A stretch of DNA of 64,000 nt. Origin: Kappaphycus alvarezii (lineage: Eukaryota; Rhodophyta; Florideophyceae; Gigartinales; Solieriaceae). The position numbers and the translations under genes were made by a program. The notes under the pieces are model-generated. The model was not told where the DNA came from and did not search any database. It saw only the letters and a program-made list of their open reading frames with translations. Positions within the stretch are counted from its first letter, which is position 1; every line of letters starts with the position of its first letter. Positions 21,190 through 32,401 of this stretch are shown here, piece by piece. The stretch spans positions 1-64,000 of the forward strand of contig NADL03000138.1 in the NCBI GenBank assembly GCA_002205965.3, written 5' to 3'.

Positions 21190-22005
21190 GTATCTATTTT
21201 GGATCCTATCACGACTCACTCAACCCGGAAAAGTCCCCTGAAGCCACGTTATTTCGGAAATGCGTCGCAGTTTCTTCTCGAACATCGACAGGATCAAGTT
21301 TTCGAGCCCTCTCTTCTTAATGCCGCTTTTTTGGCGATTCTGCTTTCGAATCTAACGGTGAAGGCGGTGAAATCATTTCAATTACAAATTTTCCCGTGGT
21401 TGCTAAATTCTCTCCTCCTGCAAAGAAGAAGGACTTTCTGCAACATATTCTCGCTTTGGGCAAAAAGAAGAATGCCGATGTGCCCCCGTCAAAGAAGCAG
21501 CCTCTTCTTCGCTCAAAGCCCTTGAATTTCTCCTCTAATCGCAGAACAGAGCTGAAGGGTAAGAAAGCGGCTACACCGGCCGAGGTAATATCTAAGATTT
21601 CTCCGTCTCTAGTACCTCAAGTTCCGACTCTAGTTGCTACTCATGTCCACTGTCACCTGCTCCTGCTTCCGTTTCTAATCCTCCTCCATCTTCAAGAACT
21701 CCAACTCCACTTTCAGTCGAACCGCTATCTCCGGCCTCACTTGCTGACAGAACGGCTCTGTCTGTCACAAAGCCAAAATCTTCTCTACTCACTTGCTATC
21801 TTTGCCAGCTCAAAGTCTCAGGTCCCAAGCAGCTAGAGCAACACCGAGGTGGAAATAAGTGTCGTAAACTAGTTGTAAAATTTCAGCCATTACTCATTTC
21901 GCTTGCTTCAATCGTCTATTCCAAACAAGACATAATAGAAGCAGGCACATTAATCGTAGGAATAAGTAAATTTCTTCTCGACTCTCTGTGCACCTTACCT
22001 CCGTG
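21190..22005 (+). CDS. basic protein with C-terminal C2HC (U1-like) zinc finger, frame broken
   Basis: One reading frame can be followed for most of the stretch. A Ser-rich start (NPEKSPEATLFRK) leads to SNGEGGEIISITNFPVVAKF, then a Lys-rich block (PPAKKKDFLQHILALGKKK), a Pro/Ser-rich linker (PPPSSRTPTPLSVEPLSP) and the finger CYLCQLKVSGPKQLEQH-RGGNKC (21793-21864). The finger spacing is C-x2-C-x12-H-x5-C, a U1/matrin-type nucleic-acid-binding finger whose last His is Cys. It ends at the TGA at 22003-22005. One in-frame stop (near 21320) and one frame shift (near 21605) interrupt it. The exact start is unknown. It may be a host nucleic-acid-binding protein or a Gag-like protein; it lies between copia remnants. 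Function not assigned. Confidence 0.5.
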
Positions 22006-22129
22006 AGCACAGATATTTACTTCCATTATTTCATCATGGACGTTTCCGTTCTTCGCATCAACAGTTTTCAAAAGCTCCATGATGAAATATTTCAGATATA
22101 GAAATCCAAATACGCAGCTCTTGCTTTCA

Positions 22130-22870
22130 TTGAAAGTGTTGTTGAGTTGGCGAGACGATCACATGATTCCCAATTCGGTGGAAAGCTTAGTAAGAGTCAT
22201 GAAGCGTCCTCCGCGTGAAATCGTGGACAAATTTGGGGTAAATTCTGATACTGAAGCAGTTTGAGAAGAAATTCAAAGTTTCCGGGGACGAAAGGTCTAT
22301 CTCGAGGGGTCATCGAAATATGCAAACTTCGCAATATTTTTGGCAAGTGGAACTTAGCCCATAATTCTCAAGGCTATATATTGCTTCCTTAAACCTCATT
22401 GTCTGATAGCTCATATGCTGCAATTACATTGGATGGTGGACTACATGAGTAATGGCTGAAGAGGTGTAAGGGTTGATTATGAACTATTTTGGAGGGAAGA
22501 ACGTTGTTTATGGGGTGATTTTACGTAGGGTAGGACACTGTAAGTGGGTGAAGAGTATACTGTACAGGAGCCATGCAGAAGTAAGTTTTGTACACGTGCA
22601 CGAGGTAGAATTTATATATGTGATGTAAACGTGGTACAGGAAAGCGTAGAAACATTTGGTGCATATTTTTTGTGTACGTTTACGCAACAGAACACACATG
22701 GCTAGCAGGTGCTTAATTTTTATTACGTTTTCATTAATTTTGACTTTTCCTCGCATGCAAATCAGTGATTCTAGGGAAGTTAGGCTCTGTTTGTCTATAG
22801 ATTCAGCGAAATTAGTTATGAAAATGGAGATTTTGCTGAGTGTCAGTCCTCTTACACAATAAATCATGTG
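22130..22870 (+). repeat. copia 3' end and LTR region C
   Basis: 22130-22290 aligns with the pre-LTR sequence at 15165-15325 (VLLSWRDDHM-type frame), and 22290-22650 aligns with LTR regions A and B. It is more diverged than A is from B. After about 22650 only weak similarity remains. It is the 5' flank of copia element 4 (gag at 24925). Confidence 0.6.
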
Positions 22871-23667
22871 AATGTATGGGATGTATAGTTTTAGTTTTAT
22901 ATCTCATCCTAGAAAAGAAGAGAAATGGACTTGTTTTTGATGTCAAAACCAACCACACTACCTTGTCCTATTTCCTTTTGACTTCACCTCTTCATCCCTA
23001 TTTATTGTCACCTTCCCCTCTCTTTTACCCGTTTTCTATATTACCATCCCCTTGTTTCATCTAGTTAAGGGCCCAGTCCACTTTTCTATTCTTTTGCTTG
23101 GTTCTTTTTTCAATTATTGCTGTTGATGTTGAGTTAATTATTTTATGTGCTGTTGATGCTGCTTTCGGTGCTGCTTTTGGTAGGGGTAATTAATTTATTT
23201 TAATTTTTTGGGGGGGTCTATCTGCCACTGGAACCAATATTGTTTGTTGTAAAATGATTTTTGTTTGTATTCTGAATTCTTTTTTCAAATTGCCTGTTAT
23301 TGCATCTAGGGAAATTATTGTTGGTTCGCTATCTTTTTGGGGGCCAATTCGGTTGCTTTCAAGCACTCGTTGCGTGTGTCCAAAGTGTTTTTGTGGTCAT
23401 TTCATGTTGATTAATCGAAGTAATTTTTTTTATGTTATGTTATGGCTGGGATCTACTTAGTGGTGTCGAAAACTCTATGTGTTGATTCTGAGTGCTTTGT
23501 GATGTAATTTTTTGGTTTTTTATTTCTTTTTGAGATCTTCGTTGTTCTTCTTATTTTTCTTTAGTTACCTCCTTATGTGGAAATTGATAAGCTCGATTTT
23601 GTTTTCGAGAGGTCTTGGCGTTCTTTTTTGTTTTGTAATTTAAAGCTTTTTGATGATAATCTTTGCA
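22871..23667. other. T-rich stretch, no gene recognised
   Basis: Strong T bias and CT-rich tracts (22960-23060). No domain or RNA gene seen. It probably belongs to the LTR or leader of copia element 4. Confidence 0.4.
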
Positions 23668-24924
23668 CCAGTCGAATCGGTCCGTTGCAATGGCCCTTTT
23701 GCGACATGGTGGGATAAAGACATTTCTCGTTTGAACGACCGATACCTTTGCGGAAAAACATCTTCTTTGGTCGTAGTGGTAACTAATGTCTTCTAATTTC
23801 TTTCTGCTGTAGCATACTCGGTAATAGTGCTCCGCACCTGCACTTCAGAAACTTCTGGCTATACCTCCGCCTAGGAATAAATACGTGCTGTACACGGACG
23901 GACGATGCCCATTGGTGACCCTGAGTGCTTTCACACAAGTACAACGGAATTCAAGCAACATCGTCCGTAAGAAAAACTTGGACAGAATGGAAATTCTGTG
24001 ATTTTGGTAAGACGCCCTTTGCTGCGAGGACCTTTTGTGGGTTGTTAAGCGCATACGAGCAGATCTGCGAAGAACTATGGTTGAAACTTTGGTTGAGGAT
24101 GGTTGGGTTAAGCCTCCCGCTCCAAACCAGGGTTTATATAGAACTGAAGATAGCTTCAATCTGAAGGAAAATGCAGTGTAGCAGTAGCGAATTCAAAGGT
24201 GTTACCGTAAAATAGCCCTGACTGTATCTTAAGCAGCGCTTTCAGAATTGTAGTCGGCACGAGTGACATACTCTGACAAGATGTAAGAAGTACATTGGTC
24301 CAGGTGGCATGAGATAGCAAGGCGACTTTTGATTGGTAAAGCAATGATATAAATCCCAGAGTAAAACTCGCCCGTAACTATTCCAAGTGTACCAATGGGG
24401 TCAAACTCTGTGTTCAGAACTGTAAGGAAATTGTAATGACAGCAAAGTGCCTAGTAGCCCTGGCTGTAAGGTTAGCAGTGGTTTGAATCTACAGTACAGT
24501 AGATGCAGTGAATTCGTGTAAAGCTGTAAGGTCTGTGAGGTGAAATACAACACCTTTCGAGATATTAATTGAAATTCCTGGGCATTTCCAGGCATTGGTA
24601 TTCGTTGCACATGGATTTCGATTGAAGTTGGAAGACCAGAACTGGAGGATATACAGTGGTGGTACCCTGAAGCACAAACAGAGAAGAGGTAAGAGTTAAA
24701 GAAGAGGAAACTCAAGAGCTAAAGAGATGGAATGTAGAAAAACACGTGTCTTTTAGTAGAAGCTGTAAACTTCTTATAAGAATAGGCTTGCCGCAACAAA
24801 CGGCTGTCGGCCGCTGGCTTGGGATACCCGAACAATATACCTGGCATACTGACTGTATACGTGGTAGAAGAGGTTATAACAAAGAACGGAATCTGGATAA
24901 AAATTTGTCTTAGACGATCGCGTA
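23668..24924 (+). repeat. leader of copia element 4; repeat with 16960-17686
   Basis: 23668-24050 and 24590-24924 align with the leader of element 3. The 540 bases between (24050-24590) are extra relative to that copy and include a TACAGTACAGTA motif (24490-24501). No gene. Confidence 0.55.
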
Positions 24925-25510
24925 GGGGCGCAATACATATTGAAAAGCTGAATAGCACTACATTTCACATAAGGAAACAGAAATTTTGGTCTCTTCTCGC
25001 CTTCCGAGAGCTTAATGCCTAAATTGCGGTTGAGCCTCCTGAGGAACCGACCGATGGGTAATTCAACGCATAGAGCGGAGCAGATTGCAAAGCGCATGAA
25101 ACAATCGCTTTATCTCTACTCCATGAGTATCTTGAGCATTAGGCACTACGGAAACCGATATAGAGATGCGGAAGATTACTATCAACAAGTTTGAGAAGTA
25201 TGCACTCCTCAATATACATGAAGCTCGACGGCACTTTTACACGGCAGGCATCGATAGGAATGAGAAAATTTTCAGTATATTAACCATGTAACCCAGCTGG
25301 GGGCGACTTTCAAATCTATCTAGGTGACTAACGATGACAAATAGACAGCCACGTCTATGCTTAACGGATTGGCGTCTCAGTTCGACAATCCCGGCGCCGC
25401 CTATGATGCGCTCAGAAGTGAGTGCAGGGTGTTCACTCTGGCATTTGTGAAGAGCCGGTTGTTGAAGCAAGAGGAGCTTTTCCAAATGTAAAAGGCGAAA
25501 AAATCCAACG
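24925..25510 (+). pseudogene. copia gag (element 4)
   Basis: The frame starts in KLNSTTFHIRKQKFWSLLAF-REL, the conserved gag entry. It continues with EPPEEPTDG, ETIALSLLHEYLEH, a LLST...IYEA region and GIDRNEKIFS-L, and ends in LNGLASQFDNPGAAYDALRS with FVKSRLLKQEELFQM (to about 25490). Several one-base frame shifts and stops break it. No zinc knuckle, protease or integrase follows; the copy stops near 25900 at the AT-rich block. Confidence 0.65.
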
Positions 25511-26459
25511 TTACGCCCATACTTGAAAGCGAAGAACAGCTATGCATATACGCGTAGACGGCTGCATTTTACTAACTTTAGTTACTCCGGTCTCACCGCG
25601 AACAGAGTGTAGAGCAAAGATGTGAACGCCAGGCGCCCGGGACCTCCCAAAAACTGCAGCTCATCCGGTTTTGGCAGCTGCAGAGAGCTTCCTGGTCTCC
25701 AGAACGGTAAGATTGGACCATGGGGAGACTACAAGGTCCTGGTAGAAGTAAAAGTGTCCAATTTGATTGAATCTAGTTCTACTACTACCAATGAAAATAG
25801 TACAGATAAGAGTGAAATTGTCTGTCATATGACGTGAATTAAAAAGGACGGGATTTCTTCTGGTACTTTCTTCCGGTACGCAGAATCTGCAGACACTTCC
25901 CATATGTCATACGGAGAAAAGAGGAAATTCAAAAAAATACTAAACAAAGATTAACCGTGAACAATTTTCTGCACTTAAGGCCAAATAAACATGTGATGTG
26001 AAGAAATAGAATATTGAGTCTATGAAAAAGAAAGTGTAAGGTTGGGAAAAATTATTTCAATGGCTATTCATGTAAAAATGAAAACATAAAAATATTGAAC
26101 AAAAAACTGTATCCTTAACATTTTACATGGCTGAAACAGGACCTATTTTTTTTATTGAATGGCCTGTATCAAATCATTTTACTTGAGGATGGGGCACCGA
26201 AAAGTGGAATTGTTATTTTTGAACTGAGAGCGCTTTCTAAATTTATTCTACCGAATTGCCGTGGAACTGTAGATGATTTTTCTGAGTTTATATAAATACC
26301 CTCGTTTGGCGATATGGAAAAGGACAGCATTAAATTGAGAAAAGAAAATAATCGATTCAGTATTCCTAGATATTTCAGATACTGTAAATCAAATAAAAAT
26401 AAGATATCTTACAATTTTGGACCATCACAGTAGGTTATTGGAGTAAATTTCACAATAAA

Positions 26460-26875
26460 AGAAATTTTTATTCATATGACGGGCGGCCGAATTGAATTCA
26501 AGTCCGAAAATAATTTATTTGATCCAATAATGTTGATGGATCATTTTCATCATTTTTATGTACCTGAGCATGAATTAAAAAACTCCTCCAGCCTACCAAA
26601 AACTCATGTCTATCTACAATTTGTTTCGCTAAATCAATACAAATGAAAACAAGTCTTGGGTGCGTAAAAAGAAACTTGTTGATGGATTACACAAAAATGT
26701 ATGTAGACACTCTAGCTATGATGACATAAAGTCATTATTACAAATAAATTTTATTGTGGATTATGATTGCAAGGAATACTTACATTTTATTTATTTATCC
26801 GCTATAATTGATATATGCAAATTTTACGATATCACAAAAATCATCTCACTGTCTTGCAGTATCTACAAACTCTAA
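26460..26875 (+). pseudogene. unidentified coding-like frame in AT-rich block
   Basis: Two overlapping open frames join by one frame shift near 26655. The first reads RIEFKSENNLFDPIMLMDHF and VPEHELKNSSSLPKTHVYLQ; the second reads VRKKKLVDGLHKNV, SSYDDIKSLLQINF and YDCKEYLHFIYLSAIIDICK. The amino-acid make-up is protein-like, not random for AT-rich DNA. About 135 residues can be followed without a family match. It could be part of a transposase or a host gene; no function is claimed. Confidence 0.35.
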
Positions 26876-27279
26876 ATCTAGTTGATTTAATGATTTGATG
26901 TGTGTTTATCACTTCTTTGTGAATAAAATATTTGGATATTTTAAACATTATGGACTCATTTTCCAGGTATGATACTGTTAAAGTAGTATCTACTTTAGAG
27001 TGAAATATTGTATTATTTCTTTTGAAAATCTTTGGCTAACAAGATTTTGGGAGCCCAGTAATAGTTGGAGTTCAAGTATTGAACAATGAAAATTTTAAAA
27101 TATTTTCTTGAAAGAAGTGGAATTGGATATTGCCCTATTGGTTATCTGCGCCATGACAAAAAAAATCAATTGAAACGAAACAGAAGTTAAGAAACAATTT
27201 CGCATGTTTATAGTTATAATCTCCCTGCAAGCAACAATCTTCCTGTCCCTTGTATGTTTCTAATATCAAATAATTTATT

Positions 27280-28130
27280 CGTAAAAGTTTTGTCTCCTCG
27301 AGGGAAAATGCGACTGGTCACACTCGCACTATTGATAATTCCTGTCCTCTAAAACTGCCTAAAGATTTACGAGATCCTCATGATTTTTCCATATCTGATA
27401 GGAAATTAAATCGAATACTGAGATTGAAATCTGTGAACGATATTTCTAATGATGTTGGTAATATTGAGGACTTTTTCTGCTAATCTATCACGCAGTAAAA
27501 GACTAAAATTGTCATCACCTAAACCATTATTGAAGTTCGACAAAGATCTCATATTTCTGCAGTGCCCGGATCCAAAACGGAAAATTAACTAACATAGCAA
27601 TTAAAGATGCGCCATTCTCTCCTATCAATTGAGCTTGCGTATCAAATTCAAAAATCTAATGATGTATTGGATGAATGTATTGATAGTTCTATGGATGAAA
27701 AATTAATTGGACGAAAATTCAGATAACTATGATGATAATATGATTACTTTCAAAATGAAAAAGTTATCCCAAAAACATTTGAAGAAGACTCTGATGAAGA
27801 TGACTATAGAAAATCAAAGCGTCTGGAATTGTAGCCCGGATATTCTAAAAATTAAAACATTTCAATCCGAAAAGAAGAAAAATATCATCTCCGAACATAT
27901 CGCTATCAATTTCGGAAGCAATTTTATCCAGCTGGAAATTTAAATATATAGTACTCTCGATAAAAGTAAAACTTATGCCTTTTAAATTGAGTTAGCACCT
28001 AGAAAAAAAATTGAAATCCCCAAAGCAAAAATATTTGGAGCTCTACCAAAAAATGGATATGAAAAAATGTGCATCCCTAAGTATCTGGAGTTCCATCACA
28101 TAAAATTTCAAATACTTGTAACATTCAGTT
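27280..28130 (+). pseudogene. unidentified coding-like frames, charged protein
   Basis: Several plus-strand segments with coding texture follow each other across frames: NSCPLKLPKDLRDPHDFSIS with LKSVNDISNDVGNIEDFF, then SRSKRLKLSSPKPLLKFDKD, AYQIQKSNDVLDECIDSSMD, the acidic/basic EEDSDEDDYRKSKRLEL, and PRKKIEIPKAKIFGALPKNG. Alternating acidic and basic clusters suggest a nuclear protein or a DNA-binding transposon protein. It is frame-broken at least five times and not recognised. Confidence 0.35.
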
Positions 28131-28699
28131 GGATCTTAATATTCCACAGATTGTAGTTATTACAGTTATTCTTCTAAGAAATATTTAAGCGGATTTCTGT
28201 GATTCTTACCTTGAAAGTACGTCCATAATTATTGGTGTCTGAATTATGGTCACAATAATTAGTGAAATGTTAACCTGAAATTTTCGTAACAGATCTTCCT
28301 TGCATTCCAGTATAAAGTTCCAGATTGCGGCAGCATCGGGACATCGAACTATTCACATCGATCAGTTATTATTTGAAAAGTTATAATTATCGTTACTTCA
28401 ATTCGTATTCCGGCAATTTATTATTATTCAGTTGGAATTACATATTTTTTGGATCTTAAGTATTTCACAATTTTACGTCTGACTCAGGACAGACTTCCGT
28501 GCAGGGTGCTAAGGTATTGATTTACTGTACAGTATTTCGGCTATGGTTATGTACCTGCAACGTACAGGATCATTAGGACACTAGGTGGCTGTTAGGATGG
28601 ATATTCCTGGGTGTTGCGGGGCGCGGCAAATTAGGGAAGAGGCAGCAGTGTTCAGATTGCGGAGCTTAATTTTTAGTCCATGCGATATTTCATCCTCCC

Positions 28700-28855
28700 A
28701 GAGCCAGCCTTGTAGCGGTCTTGGAAAGATTTAATACCGCTTCCTGGTTCCCACACGCCGGCTATTTGGACCATTTATTTGATGCACTTTGGAACATAGG
28801 CTAACCTATTTTTCATTCATTAAGACACCCCAACTTTCCCCCTTCTGCCAGAGGA
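28700..28855 (+). repeat. LINE-like 3' end fragment
   Basis: TTTGATGCACTTTGGAACAT, AGGCTAACCTATTTTTCATT and a CATTAA-CACCCCAA-TTTCCCC end match 61590-61705 almost exactly. It stands directly before another LINE-like tail, giving two 3' ends in tandem. Confidence 0.6.
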
Positions 28856-28864
28856 GCTGTCGCT

Positions 28865-29225
28865 ATGCGTTGCGATAGTTTGCGGCGTGCTCATCGATTA
28901 ACTTGGCTTGTGCCTATCCCAATATCCAACCTCGGAGGCTGGCACCCAGACGCGTACGGGGTGCTAACCGATTTCGCGCGGAACGTGGCCGTTCGAGCGA
29001 TGGAGACCTATGGGATGGTTAGAGCGGTGCTTACTCAAAGGCACGCTGCTGCGGCTGTCATGTCCAACGCGGCATTGAGCCGGCCCTGTAAGCAAGGTCA
29101 TTTACTGTAGTGTTACCCATCAGCAACGACTTATCCCGCATAACGTACCGTACTAGTCTTGAGGATATAACCGACCACATCTTCCATGCATTAAAGTAAC
29201 CCAAAAATTCCCCCTTGGATTATGG
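28865..29225 (+). pseudogene. LINE-like C-terminal tail and 3' end
   Basis: An 81-codon frame reads RLTWLVPIPISNLGGWHPDA, then FARNVAVRAMETYGMVRAVL and QRHAAAAVMSNAAL. It runs into the 3' end (29080-29225) with CTTATCCCGCATAACG, CCGACCACATCTTCCATGC and a CATTAAA-C-rich finish. The same order occurs on the minus strand at 1879-1165, but this copy lacks the 1330-1550 segment found there. It is the 3' end of a truncated element. Confidence 0.6.
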
Positions 29226-29369
29226 GTCAGATGGGGATCACAACAAATCGATCCCTTGGGAAGCAAACGTCCAGCTGAGTTGCGAACGTACTACGGGATA
29301 GGTTCATTGCGCACGCTGTGCAGTGGTAAAAACACAGGCTAGGAGCAAGGATTTCCATGTCTGGCTACA

Positions 29370-30030
29370 TCATTTCAGCCGAAGTCCGTTATTCGCCCTT
29401 TAGATTCCCTGTCCGAAACCAGGCTGCCCTGAGACCCTGGACATCCATGGGGATCGTTTGTTGCGCTTTCGTTATGGATGCCAGGGCAACAGTCACTGCA
29501 AAAGTCAGATGTCTCATCGACATCACGTCCTCCGCAACGTTCTTGCCCGCTTCTGTACGGAAGTTGAGAACGTCGCCCTCGTCGAGCATCCGCGCCTCTA
29601 CTAGGTTCCCAACTCGTCCGAGCATTCGGAGTCGCCCGCGTCACGAATGGACATTTACGTTCCCGCTGCGTACGGGCTTCACGGTAATGATATCGCGGTC
29701 GACGTTACTGCTGCCCACCCCTCACTCGCCGCCATATCCCGCCCAGTACGGTTACCGCAGGCGCTGCCGCGACTCTCGCAGAGCGCGAGAGACGTCGTCA
29801 TTGCGGCAGTTACTGCAACCAAAACGATATCCTCCTCTCCCCGTCGGGATTGATATCTATGGCGCCTTGGGCGACGACGGCAATGGTTTTTTCCGCCGCC
29901 TTGCTTCCTTCGCTGCTTCCCGTCGCGGTTCCTCCCCTCAACAGGAGCTCCGCGACTTCGTTACCCGTTTTGCGTTCAGTCTCCAAATAGTGCAGGCGCG
30001 ACAGGTTTCTACCCGCCGCCCGCATCCGTA
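29370..30030 (-). CDS. possible host gene fragment, unidentified
   Basis: In the GC-rich island the minus strand gives coding-like pieces in changing frames: ETERKTGNEVAELLLRGG and AVVAQGAIDINPDGERRI (30025-29810), DIITVKPVRSGNVNVHS (about 29690), and NLVEARMLDEGDVLNFRTEA with MSMRHLTFAVTVALASITKA (29625-29389). The plus strand has a longer open frame here (224 codons), but it is Arg/Ser/Pro-biased as expected for the antisense of a GC-rich gene. No family is recognised and neither strand is proven. Confidence 0.25.
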
Positions 30031-30149
30031 GTTAACTTCTGAATACCCTCCACATGCTTCGGTGCCGTACAACCCGTAAAGATAATCTGCTGCTTCTAAA
30101 TATTATGTTGTGCTTTCTCGTAGAGATTTACCACACTGCAACATTCAGT

Positions 30150-30560
30150 TCGGTGTAATGTACTGGGCGATGATCTGGCACGGGCAGCTCGACGCCCATC
30201 ATTGAACGGCGTTTGCGTTATCAACACCAGGAAAGACCGGATATTAGAGCTACGAGAGCTGCAGGTGTTACTGACTATTACAACATAACAATCATCAATC
30301 CAATCGCCCGTTCCCACTCCAAAGGCAGGATGTTCAACCCATTGACCCAGTCTCAACGCGGCCAGGGCGGAGAAGCAACGAAAATACCAAGGCTTCCTTG
30401 CCGATATGCCTGGAGAAACAGGCTAGTTCTTGCCCCCATCTGCACGCTGGATGGGTGGCATTCGGAGGCGTACCCTCGCAATGGAACAGTTTTAGAATGT
30501 TCAAGGCATTCTTGTGCAGTGACACTCAGCGTTGGCAGCAACCTGTACCGCGGCTTGGGT
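30150..30560 (+). pseudogene. LINE-like RLE-like region and tail, degraded
   Basis: QERPDIRATRAAGVTDYYNI is followed by TIINPIARSH, FNPLTQSQRG and LVLAPICTLDGWHSEAY. The order RPDI - TDYY - INP-ARSH - FNPLT - GGWHP is the one I associate with the C-terminus of LINE-type proteins. The 48 kb copy has GTDYYEISVINPVAPSHF at the same place. The RPD...D-Y pattern resembles a PD-(D/E)xK-type nuclease core (inference). Later sequence is degraded. Confidence 0.5.
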
Positions 30561-32400
30561 GCTGGCTGGGCTTCCTTCGATGTCCTAGTGAAGGTTGCTG
30601 ATTGTGATAGTTTTCTATAGCAATCTATTTTACATCGCCTTGACAGCCTTGTCCAAGTTGGTCAAACCACATCTCTATTACTGTAAGCGAATCGCCCTCT
30701 TTCGCCGGCACAACCGCCTCCAACGAATTTCACCAAACTCACTCCTACCCGGTCATCCGTCATCCTGCGACTCACGACCAACGCCGTATCCCGCCGTTTC
30801 TTGTCTCTCACAGCGCCGGATGCCTAAGAGTCCCAGCCTTGCTTGCTCACCAACATAGCCTTCAAGGCAGCTTTTAGCACTGAGTCAAAATAAATGTTCG
30901 CCACATCAAAAAAGGGGATTGTGCCCTTTTAAGCGCAGTGCCTCGCACTAGCGCTGCTGAGTTCGCTGGCGCCTCTACTTTGAACGTTCCAGCGGAGGAC
31001 GCGACATGCACTTTTCCCCGAGGACGCCGACCCGTCCCTCCATGACCAGTGCGCTTCGTCCCTCGCAATTGCGCCCACGGCACGCTCAGTGTGCGTTCTC
31101 GACACGCCTTTGCGACAAGCCGAAGGGATCACGTCCTGCCTGCCCGTCATCCCACCGTCGTCAGACCCAACTATTGTAACAGCAAGTTTGATACCAACCG
31201 CCCTAGCTCGAGTGCTGTGTCATGGCAAGGACCTGTCCTTAAGATGAACAAATCGTAATAGGATGTTTGATTCTGGGATGCGACTACCCCCTTTTCCTCT
31301 GGAATAATCTATGTTGAGCATTGTTCTGCGATGCCCGCCCTACACGCCTTCGACTCTGTGCAGACCGTCGTTTTTGCTGCCCCTCACATTGAAACCTGTG
31401 CGGTATCTCTACATTTTCATATTCCACAAGCCAACCACCTGCTACCTCCCGCGCTTACGACCACTTGATGCGGCTTGATGGCACTGCCCCCCCCGTCCGC
31501 GGCCTTGCATACACGTCGTCGGTCGCGTTGGTAGTTGGACTACCGACGTAACGTGGTGCAGTACTGTACAGTAGCGGCTCCTACATGCCATGATCAGTGG
31601 TTGGCAGGGATTTTTGACGTGGAGTGGAGTGTATGGGGGATTGGAGCGCGGAAAGGGTGCGAAACGCCTCCATTGAAGGTAAAATGTCACATGGATTGGT
31701 TTGAGGCGGGCGCTGTAGCACAATATCCTGAAGAAAGTATGACTCAAACTCCATGCAACAGTTTGGTTACATTCAAGGAGCAGGGAACGCCTCTCACGGC
31801 AAACATGGGGCCAAAAGGCAAGGCGGGGCGGAGAGAAGAGCAAAACGGGCATTGCAGGCATTGCAGCCGCAACCGGTGGAGTGGAGAGAGGAAATTGCGC
31901 CTTTGACATCCACTGGCAGCAAAATTGTCTTGTCCACTTTCGTACACCGCAGGGTCCAATATTTCGGGCCAATGCGCTCTGCACTTGCTCTTACAGTACA
32001 TTCTTCATTACATTACGTAGTGAGATCTGAAAATTTACGTGTTATTCGCCAAAAGGCATTTTGTTAAAGTCAATGCAATGCAATCTCCCCTCCGCGCCGC
32101 GCACAGGCCGGCCGTATGTTGATATCGTCATCAAGCAATGTCGTGCACAATCGGCACTGCGTTTCTGGTGCACCCCGGCACCATCGCCCAACCGCGCCAT
32201 CCACATCCACCCACACCCAGTCTCTCCCCTCGCACCTTAATTTTCCCCTACAAGCCACCTCCAACCCTCCACACCGCAGACGCGCGCCCCATTCCACAAT
32301 CATTCCAATCCCGCACCAAACACCCCGACTGCCGTTCACGATCCCGCAAACCTCTCCGCCCTACCCCGACCGCACCACCACCACTCCGCCTCGTATCCTC
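30561..32400. other. GC-rich interval, no gene recognised
   Basis: Open frames exist on both strands (for example 31442-31984 minus, 180 codons) but they are biased by base composition and show no domain. It contains a perfect TACTGTACAGTA palindrome (31562-31573). The last 300 bases are C-rich and may hold the promoter and leader of the SLC4-type gene. Confidence 0.4.
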
Positions 32401-32401
32401 T

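Larger units (their letters stand above)
25920..28500. other. AT-rich block A
   Basis: Composition drops abruptly to strongly AT-rich between 25920 and about 28500. It contains coding-like segments (see 26460-26875 and 27280-28130) but no TE domain. The edges coincide with the end of copia element 4 and with a LINE-like 3' end, so it may be an insertion or old host sequence between transposons. Confidence 0.6.

Noticed and set aside
29357..30031. 224-codon plus-strand open frame
   Set aside because: Arg/Ser/Pro-biased composition typical of the antisense of GC-rich DNA; no domain. The minus strand has more protein-like pieces.
31442..31984. 180-codon minus-strand open frame
   Set aside because: No domain and both strands are open. 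Composition explains it; left as an unannotated interval.
32138..32400. Met at 32138 as the start of the SLC4-type protein
   Set aside because: The frame from this Met is a Pro/Thr/Arg-rich stretch that looks like a translated C-rich leader, and the conserved start (PRYWFRGL) is in another frame. The true start stays open.
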